From contig JAOPGA020001408.1 in NCBI GenBank assembly GCA_026419775.2, positions 1 through 64,000 on the forward strand: a stretch of 64,000 bases of DNA, in the 5' to 3' direction. The stretch is from Acrasis kona (taxonomy: Eukaryota > Heterolobosea > Eutetramitea > Acrasida > Acrasidae). The position numbers and the translations under genes were made by a program. A model generated the notes under the pieces. The model was not told the DNA's origin, did not search any database, and saw only the letters and a program-made list of their open reading frames with translations. Shown here piece after piece: positions 1 through 9,901 of this stretch (position 1 is the stretch's first letter; each line of letters begins with the position of its first letter).

Positions 1-3
1 GTT

Positions 4-2062
4 CTAGAGTAAACAAAAATCCCAACTACTACTTCGTTTAGCGGGCTGGTAAATAGTATTGCTAGTGAAAAGCTTTTTACATAGGTGCACATAGCTGTCA
101 GGATGAGTGGGTAGGTTGTGTTCCCATGTATCAAGCCTGTGGTCTTTAATACCACTAACACTACCAGAGAACCCATTAGTTAGTTTCACTGGTTTTTCTG
201 ACAATGTCACTTTGTAATCTCCAAAAAAGCAATCTCTGAATATTCCATTTGAAATGTCTTTCCACTTGTTATTATCTGTTGTGAGATTAAAACACGCTAA
301 TGTGATTTGATTTATCAAAGCGGTCTTTGTGAGCTTCTCAAAGATGGCTCCTTTGTCAGTCGTTTCATCGTATTTCCATGAACTAACTAAATTGTTCAAA
401 TAGCTTGAGAAACAGGCGTCATTCACCAGAATCTCTAAAGTAAGACGGCCCACCACAATTTGAATAAAGAATTGACCATCAACCTCAACCCTGTCAAAGT
501 AAAGATTATACTTGGACATCCAATAAGCCAAGTTTTTATCAGTTCCGGCGAAGTTATATACGGAGTCTTCAGGGAATTTGTATTGGAAGTGAGCTGATAG
601 TAGGAGTGCATAATATAGAGGGCGCTCATTTTCATGTATGATTGGTACCAAATCCTTTCTTTTGACCATTACTTTCGATAATGAAATCCATTTCTCTCTG
701 TCCGATTGGTTGTCAAGTTTGCATTTTTGATTTATTAAAAAATTTATGCAATCTTTTACTACTCTTGGACAACCTGCAGTATAAACAACGAACAATGAGG
801 CAAAATCATCAACGTCTCCATCGACGGTTATATCGGTCAAGTGTTGATAGATACTAATGTTGTTAATTTTGGTTTCTTCAAGTATTTCAACCACATGAAC
901 TCCGCGAAGGGGACTTAAAAAAAATGTAATTTCCGTATCATTGCTTTGTTTCATAAGTTCATCATCTTCAATAATGTCCACCGATTCTGCGACAGGTGAT
1001 GCTGTTATTTTAAAAACAAAACAGCCACAAACTCTGTGGACATGTTGTATAAATTCATTTAGATGTAAATTTCTGACATTTCTGCTACTGGCACATTCAT
1101 TGTTCAGATAAGAAGTAATTCCTGGGTAGTGAATTTTTGATACCTCATCCATACAGACGATACATGGAGTTTTAATATGTGACATATCGGATTCATCGGT
1201 GTACAGACCACATTTTTTCAAAGCCGACTCTAAATTTTTTCTCAAATACACAAACAAACTGGGTTTGCTTCCATCGCTTTCTAGAACGGCACCGAATTGA
1301 CGAAAGTCAAGTTTTAGGTAGTTTGCTTTTTTGAATGAAGCAACTTCATCTTTCCCATACACTTCCTCTAATTTTCTCCATCCCTCGTCAGTTATTACTT
1401 CTCTGAAACGAGCGGTGAATTCTGTCTTCCCTGCCCCAAACGGCTGTGCAAGTCTAGCATACTTCTTTTCAGATAAATTCTTATCCTTATTACCAAGGAA
1501 AAAAGCAGCAAGCTCGCCCGCGACCGTTTCTCGATTCACAAACTTCAAATTAAAATTTTTTGGATCCATAGGAGGAAGAAAGCTCCCGCTTCCAGGTGTT
1601 TGTTGTATAGGAATGCTCTGCGTGGTCTTTTTTGGAGTTGTTGGTTCAAGACTAGAATCGTCTACAATTTGCGTGGTCTTTTTTGGATTTGTTTGTTTAA
1701 GAATAGGAATGTCTATAATTTAACAGCAGTCGTTGCTTTGAGACTAACCTGGGGTATAATCCTTAGGATTCGGCTTTTTCCCGCTTTCAATCCAGGATCT
1801 CACAAATTTTACAGTGACTAAATCCACTTGGTGTTTTTTAGCGTCCTCAGTGGCTTTTGTTTGTTTTCTTTTTCCCACCACAACATAATTAGCCTAACAT
1901 GTTAAAAAGAAAGAACGAAACATGAAATACATCTTCAGCTTCACCACAGACATCACCGCCATTAGAAGATATCTCCTCCTTGAAATCATCTGTTTTGTTT
2001 ACATTTGTCAGAAGAAATTTGAAACCCTTCAAGGGTAGTTCATTTGTCTTCTCTCCGTCCAT
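4..2062 (-). CDS. BRCT-domain plus P-loop NTPase protein, Crinkler/RHS-like
   Basis: Three exons: 2062..1931, 1893..1749 and 1712..4, with introns of 37 and 36 nt; phases match and give 661 residues. Exons 1-2 encode an N-terminal BRCT-like domain (residues about 8-92: LKGFKFLLTNV, an NGGDV turn, VKFVRSWIESGK). A Pro/Thr linker follows with a TPKKTTQ-type motif twice. From about residue 140 comes a P-loop NTPase: Walker A FGAGKTEF and Walker B CIVCMDE, then an ITASP sensor-like segment. This arrangement resembles the NTPase module of Crinkler and trypanosome RHS proteins, in which a PD-(D/E)XK-type nuclease often follows; here only a terminal SSSWDF is seen. The reading frame closes at the window edge, but a GT lies just before the stop, so a further exon outside the window is possible. 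BRCT and Walker calls are firm; the family link is inference. Confidence 0.65.
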
Positions 2063-2170
2063 CCGAATTTCATTGAAGTCAACTTATGGCAGTTTACAAC
2101 CAAACATTTTTGAAGAGAGAGCAGTTACGGAGGAACTCACGAGTTAAACGAGATGAAAACAATAAGTATC

Positions 2171-3800
2171 ATGTTTAATGACTATTATGCACTATCACGC
2201 GTGGTACCAACATACTTGGCTGTGAGCAAGAAGTTATTAGAATCAGAGGAGGAAGAAGATTCGAAGTCTTGCGCAGAGGGTTAATTCAAACCAGAATATT
2301 CTTGCTCTTCTAAACTTAAAATATCTCAACTCCCTTCTCGCACACCAAGAACTAGAGCATCAAGCCAAGAGCAGCCTCTCCTAAGTGTGTATACAAAAGA
2401 CAGAGGGAAGTTGATCATACAAAAAAGAGGAGAGTCACAGAAGCATTGTCTTGGGTGACTCAGATGAGGAGAAGGGTGATTCAAGTAGCAGAGACTCTAA
2501 TTTAGACGCAGATCAACCTGATCCTGAAGTACCAAGCGTAGTAGGCAATGTGAGTAATATAGACAGTGGTTCCGATGTAGATGCTGATGACTTCGGTTTT
2601 TGAGGTTTTGATGTGGATTCTTTTGGATGGAATGACAATTTTGATGCTCCCTACGAGGGCAGTGACAACCATCAACCATTCACTTCAACTGCACCTCAGT
2701 TCCCCAACAACTCTGATCGCGACGAAGAATTAGTAACCTTGGGGAGTACGAATCAACGCCTCATTGACGACGTTTGTACCCTAGAGCAGAAGAATGAATG
2801 TATCAACGCAGAACTAACTGAGCAAAACATGGAGGCCCAACTGTTGAAGGAGGACTACATCAACCTTCAATCAAAATGCGCATCTTTGGAGTCCCAACTC
2901 ACCAACAAGGATCTAGCAACATTCTCAGAACGCTTCAAGCAGTTTAATAAGGAGCAGTCAGCTCGTCAACTGTTGGTCGCACAATTTAATCAAGAACAAC
3001 AGACTTTCCAAACAAGCGTGCTTGACTTTGAAAAAGATAAGCCCAAATTCACGCAAGAACAATCCACGTGGAAGAATCAATACATTGAGCAAAAGAGTGC
3101 CTTTCCGACACGTTTGGATCAAAAAGAGCATCAGAGATGGAACATTTCAATCAACAAGCGAGAGACTTTACCATCGAAAAGGATCTGTTCAGAAGAGAAA
3201 TGCAAATTCAGAAATACCAACTCCAAACAGAATAACCCAACCTGCAAACCAAAATGGAACGATTCATTTGAAAAGAAAATCAATTTCAAAATAGATCATT
3301 AAAATTGGACGGTCTCATTCAACAACACCATTCTCTCATCGAATCACAACAAAGCGATTGGAACATTTAAAATGAACATTTACAATGAACCAAGAATTCC
3401 CTTTTGAAACAAAAGGTGGTAGCATTTGAGGAATTGTAATCAACCAAGAAGATTGAATTTAAAACTGGATGCGCCGATTGTTTATCTCTTGCACAACAAT
3501 CTGAACTGGAGAATTCAAAATTAAAATTCGAACAATCAAAATTAGAATTCTCTGCTTGAGTCAACCAAGAAGAATCACGTATACAAGCCGATGAGGATTC
3601 GATTGAGCAACAACTTGTTCCACGTTACAATTCAAATCCACACCATTCAAATCCAAATGTGACGAATTTGAATAATTCAAAATGTCAACAATCTCTTGCG
3701 ATTCAAGAAGAAATCGTTCGAGTGTGCTCGAAAATGAATTGGAATCACGAACGAAATCAATTAAATGTGGATCAAGAAACGTATCTTTTACAAACATTTT
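2171..3800 (+). pseudogene. Decayed coiled-coil protein gene remnant
   Basis: Coding-like sequence spreads over all three forward frames. The longest open piece, 2613..3302, has an acidic Asp/Ser start and then heptad-like Gln/Glu/Lys/Leu coiled coil (for example FNKEQSARQLLVAQF). Similar Gln/Glu-rich coiled-coil character continues in shifting frames to about 3800, and acidic Ser/Asp-rich text precedes it from about 2460. No intron scheme with the window's usual 35-45 nt introns restores one frame, so it looks like a dead gene. Its origin, host gene or mobile element cargo, cannot be told from the sequence. No catalytic domain is recognisable. Confidence 0.5.
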
Positions 3801-3879
3801 AGCTTCCGCGGACATCACACAACAACTTCCGCAATAAAAAAACTGTTCAATTAAAAATGGAAGTGTTCTGCGGTACAAT

Positions 3880-4803
3880 TAGGCTATTTAAAGCCTAGAA
3901 CTTCAACGAAGATGTGAACACAAACAACAAAACATTCAGTATAACTTTGTCCCATATGTACATGGTGAAGTACAGCCTACCTTCAGAAAGCAAAACAATC
4001 AGTACAGGAGGACTATGCCACATGCTCCAGTTGAACCTGATGCAGGTTGACGGAAATGGTTGTAAGTGGTTGACCTGGACACGTGTGTGTGAACAGGTAA
4101 CCAAGAGTGTGTAAAGTCACAGGTACGAATGTGCTGCCCCACAGCACATTCAGGTCGTTTACAAATCGATTTGAAAACTACTCAAGAATGGGTTACTGAG
4201 TTTAACTCGAGTATTGTTTTTTTTAATTAATTAGATTTAGTACACCGTACCCGTTATACAACATTCCTACAACGATTGTTTTAAAGTATGATGGAGGGTT
4301 TTCCATTTGTACAAAGAAACATTCCTACAACAACCGTTTTCAAATATGATGGAGGGTTTTCCATTATACAAAGAAACATGGGCGCGTAGTTTGAAACAAA
4401 TATACAACCGTTTTCAAACATGATGGAGGGTTTTCCGTTATACAAAGAAACATGGGCGCGTAGTTTGAAACAAACATGAAATGTTCCTTCCGCCCACCCG
4501 CCCGCCTTTTTTTTTTAGAGACTTTGGTAACTTTTCATTTGACTAGTTACATACCGCTACACGTACATCACTTGCACAGTCGTTATCAATCTAACCATAA
4601 GGACTTCTCTATGGTTTGGGGTTTGGTTTAACTTTGTTACCATGTAACAATATTTCAACTACCACTTTTACAATGTTATCATACAGAAAAAAATAAATTT
4701 TACCGGCATTAGATTGCATACTCTAATTGTATGGCATGAGGCTATAGGTACATAATTGTTCAATTATATTGTGTTATAAGTAGCGTGAAAACAAATAGGT
4801 TGT
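3880..4803. other. Gene-free stretch with a tandem repeat
   Basis: No credible coding exon lies here. It contains the 74-bp tandem repeat described separately, a poly-T run near 4508 and AT-rich flanks. It separates the decayed coiled-coil remnant from the retroelement fragment. Confidence 0.6.
4257..4478. repeat. Tandem repeat, 74-bp unit, about three copies
   Basis: Two nearly identical units start at 4330 and 4404, a 74-nt period. Each holds the cores ATGATGGAGGGTTTTCC and AAACATGGGCGCGTAGTTTG. A more diverged, shortened copy precedes them at about 4257-4329. Unit-to-unit differences are a few substitutions, so the array is fairly young. No open frame is maintained through it. Confidence 0.85.
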
Positions 4804-5309
4804 TTAATAATGATCTACAATGCGTTTCTTCTTTGGGCGATCTCTTTTGATTTTGAGCTCATGGGGTTGGTCGCTCTCGTCATTGATTTTGTGAAGTAAC
4901 TCTAAATCCCCGTTGCTCAAAGGAACTGGATATTCACTGGCTCCTTTACCATACCACAATCTTCTCCGGATTGCCTGCAGGCGGCGGTTGAGACTTGATG
5001 TGGGGAGGTTGTGGGTCATCTTCCCAAGTAACTGTTGTATGTCTCCATTATTATAGATTCCCGGCTCAAGACTCTCCAAAATGGATCGGACTTCATCGGT
5101 ACGCCCAGGTTTGGTATAAATGTCATGAGTCCCGAAATCCATTCCATATGACAAATATAATAGTTGTTGGCGGGGTTCAAGCTGCGATTTTTTATAGTTC
5201 ACTTCTAAACCAAATGCTTTAATGTTCTGAATGAGTGCATCTCGTCGTTGTATCACTTCATCTTCAGTTTGCCCGGTGACTAGAAAATCATCAATTTGAA
5301 CTAGGATGG
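4804..5309 (-). mobile_element. DIRS-like retroelement fragment (reverse transcriptase), broken fossil
   Basis: The minus strand encodes part of a reverse transcriptase: the QIDDFLV segment carrying the second catalytic Asp pair, followed by the downstream palm/thumb region and a connection-like segment with a LGKMTHNLP-type motif. Spacing and wording are closest to DIRS-type elements, though an LTR element of the Ty3 kind cannot be excluded. Only this internal piece is present: no gag, RNase H, methyltransferase or tyrosine recombinase and no terminal repeats are seen. It is a truncated relic. Confidence 0.6.
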
Positions 5310-5635
5310 ACCTTTTAGGTCAACTACGACGAAGAGGGGTTGAGGAACAACACATAAAAGAAGAACTTGACAACCTAAAGGTAAATAATTGGATTCTTAG
5401 AGATGACAGAATCGAAGAATAAAATGTTTAATTAGTATAATGCGACGTGTTTTTTGTTCTATGCAAAAGATTATTAGCGCATATGCTAGCACCATGACCG
5501 CCAGATTCGGATTATACTTACGAGTCCTGGTCGAAAGAGATCAACTTATAACTTATAATATATTTAGATCTTCAATTTACAACAAGGAATTAAATCTATT
5601 AATAACAATATTGGTTTACCAGAACATAAGATAAA
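5310..5635. other. Gene-free stretch between retroelement relic and next gene
   Basis: A short plus-strand open stretch (5310-5422) could be the tail of a truncated coiled-coil gene (LRRRGVEEQ), but nothing supports a full gene. The rest is AT-rich and serves as upstream DNA of the gene at 5636. Confidence 0.45.
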
Positions 5636-6244
5636 ATGTCAGGAGGATTCTCAGGTGAAGTACATACTGTATTCTCGTATCAAGGCAGCAAGTTCGATCT
5701 GGAAAGCAAAAACCCCAACTTATTGGTTGCGTACATTGGATGTAGCCCTGTAACCGAGCAGGTGGAGAAGTACATTGGTAGTGTTTACGGACCAAAGATT
5801 GCGATCACTCACGATCCAAAAGCAACAGCACCATCAGATGAATCATTGGATCTACAACAGAGAAAAAATGAAGATGCAGTTCAATTTGTGCCAAAGCCTG
5901 CAGTTCAGAGGCTTGTTTTTCCAGAATTACCAGCATTCACTCCAAAACTCAGAACAGACATTGATGAGAAAGTAGAGGCGATCTTAGAGCGCACAAACGA
6001 AGCTGATTATCCATACACTGAGGACAGCAAAAAGAATCTATTAATCAAGGCCGAGGATCTTTTGTACAAACTATACGATAACCAGAGCTCATCCGCCAGC
6101 CATGCAAGCAAGGTTCTACAACAAGTGCTTGATGAATACAGAAGCATTTCAAGAGACAACAACCCAAAAAGTAGAAGACGCGTTAGACAGCATTTAGTTC
6201 TTGAATCACTTATTGAGAAGTACTCAAGCCAACTCGGATTGTAG
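5636..6244 (+). CDS. Conserved-looking hypothetical protein, 202 aa
   Basis: Single-exon gene starting at ATG after an A-rich leader and ending TAG, with AATAAA 5 nt after the stop. The protein is soluble, with no signal peptide or membrane helix. The N-terminal half is mixed beta-like (HTVFSYQGSKFDLE, LLVAYIGCSP); the C-terminal half (from about residue 105) is charged helix ending in LVLESLIEKYSSQLGL. I do not recognise the family. The balanced composition, the good start context and the lack of a longer competing frame argue that it is real. It converges on the gene at 6305 with only 60 nt between stops. Confidence 0.7.
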   Translation: MSGGFSGEVHTVFSYQGSKFDLESKNPNLLVAYIGCSPVTEQVEKYIGSVYGPKIAITHDPKATAPSDESLDLQQRKNEDAVQFVPKPAVQRLVFPELPAFTPKLRTDIDEKVEAILERTNEADYPYTEDSKKNLLIKAEDLLYKLYDNQSSSASHASKVLQQVLDEYRSISRDNNPKSRRRVRQHLVLESLIEKYSSQLGL

Positions 6245-6304
6245 ATCAATAAACAAACATGTATCATTCTTTTACATTTAAAATTAATTAAAAATTTTTA
6301 ATGT

Positions 6305-7153
6305 TTAGTTAGCAACTCCAGATGTGCCACTGAAACCACTGTTGAAACCTCCTCCTGATTGGTAACCACCAGATGAAGGATACGATGAAGTGTGGTAGAT
6401 GGTGTGGTATCCTCCGCCTCCCCATGGGAATAAACTTCTTCTGATGATGCCGCAGATGCAACCGACGATAGTCAAACATACACACAAACCTCCGAAAACG
6501 CTGCAAAGAATGATAACTAATATCGTGCTCGGTTTTTCTTGTTTGCAATCTCCTGATGGGCTTAGTGCGTGGTTGTAGGAGACCACGGGCAAGTACTTGT
6601 TGTTTGGTGAAATGTTGGTCTGGGTTACAGTTACGGATGTGGGTGTTTGGGTGCTTAGTCCTCCACCACCTACGTTAAAAGTGCCTGGGTTTGAGAATGG
6701 GAAGTTAAAGGTGGTAATAACGCTTTTGGTTACTGTACCAAATTGGTACGGCCATCTGATACGGTCCTCGTCCCCACTGGTCAACAAGGGACTTAATATA
6801 ATGTACCTGAAGATGAAGGTGTGCGTACCAATTGCAGGGGAAAATCTAACATATAGTAAGGTAGCGTCGTTTTGTTGATTTCTTTGGGTATGTGAACTTC
6901 CAAGAATAGTTACAGTTGGTGAGGACACGGTGAATGAAGAATCGATGCTTGCTTTCTGATAATTTGTGTGATCTTCAATAGGCCTATAGAATTCAGTGTA
7001 TGCTTTTTGGGTGAAGGTCATGACTATTTTTTCTTCTACATTAACCTTGCAAGTTGATGCTTGCTGTGTTATTGTGGTGGATATTTCTTCGATGACGTAA
7101 TCTGCTGTTGTGCAGGCCACAAGCATGGCAACAACTAAAAGTAATAACTTCAT
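6305..7153 (-). CDS. Type I membrane protein with Gly/Tyr-rich tail, 282 aa
   Basis: Begins with a clear signal peptide (MKLLLLVVAMLVACTTA). A luminal/extracellular domain rich in Thr and Ser follows, about residues 19-205. One transmembrane helix lies near 208-232 (ILVIILCSVFGGLCVCL), then a basic IIRR stop-transfer. The short cytoplasmic tail is Gly-rich (GGGGYHTIYH, GGYQSGGGFNSG). Two Cys in the ectodomain (CKVNVEE, GDCKQ) could pair. The family is not recognised. It is transcribed divergently from the TLDc gene at 7447, sharing about 290 bp of promoter DNA. Confidence 0.75.
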   Translation of the reverse strand: MKLLLLVVAMLVACTTADYVIEEISTTITQQASTCKVNVEEKIVMTFTQKAYTEFYRPIEDHTNYQKASIDSSFTVSSPTVTILGSSHTQRNQQNDATLLYVRFSPAIGTHTFIFRYIILSPLLTSGDEDRIRWPYQFGTVTKSVITTFNFPFSNPGTFNVGGGGLSTQTPTSVTVTQTNISPNNKYLPVVSYNHALSPSGDCKQEKPSTILVIILCSVFGGLCVCLTIVGCICGIIRRSLFPWGGGGYHTIYHTSSYPSSGGYQSGGGFNSGFSGTSGVAN

Positions 7154-7446
7154 GTGTTTGTTGGATTAATAATTTGGGTTTCACAAAAATTTGCGAACTC
7201 AACTTTATGCGCTAAAAATAAACAAGACATTCACTATTTCACCATTTTGATTCAGTAACATTTAGAAATTGTAAAAAAGTTCCATTATGTTGTGGATATT
7301 GGTACCCATCAGGAGTTCGCAACAATCATAGTCATAAGGGAGGGTTCTTTGATTCATTGATATCATTAAATAATTAAAAATCCTTTACTTCCTTATTAAC
7401 CTTCTCCTTTTTATGGGAGTTCTAGTTTTCCATTACAAATAATACA

Positions 7447-8319
7447 ATGATCAAACAGATTTTCTCTGTTCTGTTGGCGATTGGAATAGTTTTCTATGCC
7501 CTACAACAATACAAACCTAAATCATCCCCTATCCATCATTCAAAACATTCGCCAAGACATTCTGAGCCAACGACCAAGGTTTCAGACCAAGCATTGAAGG
7601 AAGCAAATATAGGTAATGTCGTTGGGAAAACAAACTTGCATAAACAAAGTAATACTACATTGAGTTCAAATGCGGAGTCGGAACCAAAACAAAAAGTTGA
7701 GGAATCGAAGAAAAACAAACTTGAAACAAAAACAGAACCTATAGAGTTACCGTACGTAGACCATGTTATTGAGTATGATATACCTTCAACCATCCTACGC
7801 GATCAAGTTATACCTGCTCATTGGTTCCCTAAAAATGCAGTTAAAGGGTACAAGTTATGTATTAGAGCTTCAAGAGACGGCTATTCTGCTTATGAATTCC
7901 ACAAGAGATGTGATAACAGAGGTCCGTCAATAACAATTGTAAAATCAGAAAGCAACCACGTTTTTGGGGGATACACACCAATCTCATGGAAGAGTCCAAA
8001 AATCACCAAAAGTGAATACAATCCCGAAACATTCTTATTCTTTTTAAGTGGACCAGTCAATCGCCCGCCCACAAAGGTGGAAAACAACGGACCACACTCT
8101 GAGCATAGCGTAAGACACTCTGCCTATTTTGGTCCGACGTTTGGACATGATATCCTGATCGCAGATGAAAGCAATGCCGGCTATCACAGTCACTCAAATC
8201 TTGGCTATAGCTTCTCTGTTCCAGGATATGAACCACAAACAACGGAGATAAGATCTTTTCTGGCTGGCTCGGCAGGTTTTAGAGTTGTTGATTATGAAGT
8301 GTATGTAAGGGATGATTAA
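7447..8319 (+). CDS. TLDc-domain protein with N-terminal membrane anchor, 290 aa
   Basis: Residues 3-19 (KQIFSVLLAIGIVFYAL) form a signal anchor. A Lys/Ser/Glu-rich linker runs to about residue 95. From there to the end is a TLDc domain: LCIRASRDGYSAYEFHKRCD, GPSITIVKS, HVFGGYTPISW, then a C-terminal LAGSAGFRVVDYEVY. TLDc proteins (OXR1, TLDC2 and amoebal relatives) are linked to oxidative-stress defence and V-ATPase regulation; that role here is by family only. The anchor suggests an endomembrane or secreted location, unlike the cytosolic OXR1 type. An acyltransferase gene follows 88 nt downstream on the same strand. Confidence 0.85.
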   Translation: MIKQIFSVLLAIGIVFYALQQYKPKSSPIHHSKHSPRHSEPTTKVSDQALKEANIGNVVGKTNLHKQSNTTLSSNAESEPKQKVEESKKNKLETKTEPIELPYVDHVIEYDIPSTILRDQVIPAHWFPKNAVKGYKLCIRASRDGYSAYEFHKRCDNRGPSITIVKSESNHVFGGYTPISWKSPKITKSEYNPETFLFFLSGPVNRPPTKVENNGPHSEHSVRHSAYFGPTFGHDILIADESNAGYHSHSNLGYSFSVPGYEPQTTEIRSFLAGSAGFRVVDYEVYVRDD

Positions 8320-8407
8320 AAATATTTATCTTTATTTGATGTACTTTACAAAATAGTGTGTCTTGAAACAAGGTTGACGGGAAATTGTATAAAATCAAAA
8401 AGAAATT

Positions 8408-9874
8408 ATGGGCAATGCTTATGTCGTAGGTGCCATGGCTTTGGCATTGACTTCTTTGTACTACTTACTTTCAGGGAACAACAAGAAGAAAGACAAATTG
8501 AATTATTTAACCCCTCAGTCCGCCTTCTTCTATATGATTGATGCGACGCTCACAAATCATGTTAATGCCATGTTGATACTTGACGGAAACAGGAGCAAAA
8601 AGGAATTTGTTGATCAAATAAGAAAGAAAACAAGATCTTATCTTCAATTTAGATCGCGACTTAGAACGAGTTGGTTCGGATGGCCCTATTATGAAGAAAT
8701 CAAAGATGACAACATATTAGACACTTACCTTACTCACCATGAACTGGATGAGACGCTGGACCTGACACGTATCAGGCTACTTTTAGAGGAAGAGATTAAT
8801 ACCCCCATGGACCCAAGAAAGCAACTCTATAAATTTACCCTTTATAACTTTAATGATGGCAAATCAGTCATGTTGTTCAGGATGCACCATTGCATTCTTG
8901 ATGGCATGTCGTCAGCTGACATTTTGTTGCACATTTGTGAGGTTGATGAGAAATCTTTGGGCGAGTTGAAAAAGAAGAGCGCAGAGGAACAATTTCTAAA
9001 CAAACAAGGCTCATTCAAAGGATTCAACTTGATAACCAATTCCTTCGGATTCATTTGGTCATTCTTGAGAATTGCATCGATGAGAGCAGAAGGAGAACAT
9101 TCTCTTAGAGCGAGTTCCAATGCTTATGGAAATCAACGCTACAAGTACTCCTCCATCAAGGAGACGATTCCATTAAGTAAAATAAAGGATGTTTGTAAAA
9201 GGCACACAACCGAACAATTGAAAATAACAATAAATGATGTTGTGATGAGTTCGTTGTCAGGCGCTCTTCGCCGTTACATCTTGAAGAATGGATCCGAAAG
9301 AGAGAAAAATAAACTCGAGAATGGAGAGCCATACTTGGTTCGCAACATGACTGCTGTGAACACGCGCAACATTAAAAACGTAGCTCAGTACATTATTGAC
9401 AATAAAACGTCCTTCGACGAGAGCAAGTTGGTAGTGAATATGGGTAATTTGTTCCACGAACTACCACTTCATATCCAAGATCCACTGGCCCGATTAAAAC
9501 AAGTGGCACACATCACCAAGAGTAGAAACTATGCTGGAGAAGTGATGGTGACCAAAACATCTGCAATCCTGATGCCCTACATGCCTCTACCTGGTCCTCT
9601 CTACAGATGGGTATACAGCGGCATGGTCGACAAGGTAAGCGTGGTAACGTCCAACGTGAGAGGACCTCCCTGTCTGTTAACCTTCCTGGGCATGCCATTG
9701 GAACGCATCGCATTTAACGTGCCTCCATTCTACCGATTAGGTTTGATCGTGGGCGTCTACACATACAACAACCAGCTGGACATGGGCATGGGAACCTATC
9801 AAGATTTAATCGCCGATCCCAATCAAGTCACACAATACTTTTATGAAGAAGTCAATAAATTAATTCAAACGTAA
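8408..9874 (+). CDS. Wax ester synthase/diacylglycerol acyltransferase (WS/DGAT), 488 aa
   Basis: Contains the acyltransferase catalytic motif MHHCILDGMSS (HHxxxDG, near residue 160) of the bifunctional WS/DGAT family, plus the C-terminal DUF1298-like half (NVRGPPCLLTFLGMP). Such enzymes join acyl-CoA to fatty alcohols or diacylglycerol to form storage lipid. The N-terminus (YVVGAMALALTSLYYLLSG) is a membrane anchor, pointing to ER or lipid-droplet localisation. Length matches the family. An AATAAA at 9852-9857 lies inside the last codons, and the convergent CNOT2 gene begins its 3' end 27 nt away, so the two 3' ends must be very short or overlap. Confidence 0.9.
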   Translation: MGNAYVVGAMALALTSLYYLLSGNNKKKDKLNYLTPQSAFFYMIDATLTNHVNAMLILDGNRSKKEFVDQIRKKTRSYLQFRSRLRTSWFGWPYYEEIKDDNILDTYLTHHELDETLDLTRIRLLLEEEINTPMDPRKQLYKFTLYNFNDGKSVMLFRMHHCILDGMSSADILLHICEVDEKSLGELKKKSAEEQFLNKQGSFKGFNLITNSFGFIWSFLRIASMRAEGEHSLRASSNAYGNQRYKYSSIKETIPLSKIKDVCKRHTTEQLKITINDVVMSSLSGALRRYILKNGSEREKNKLENGEPYLVRNMTAVNTRNIKNVAQYIIDNKTSFDESKLVVNMGNLFHELPLHIQDPLARLKQVAHITKSRNYAGEVMVTKTSAILMPYMPLPGPLYRWVYSGMVDKVSVVTSNVRGPPCLLTFLGMPLERIAFNVPPFYRLGLIVGVYTYNNQLDMGMGTYQDLIADPNQVTQYFYEEVNKLIQT

Positions 9875-9901
9875 ACAGTTTAATCATTCATGTATACAAA
9901 A

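Noticed and set aside
1331-1821. Plus-strand open frames of 130 and 73 codons
   Set aside because: They lie antisense to the BRCT/NTPase exons, whose phases and domains are convincing.
5440-5634. 64-codon open frame before the gene at 5636
   Set aside because: No domain, poor composition and located in the promoter of the next gene.
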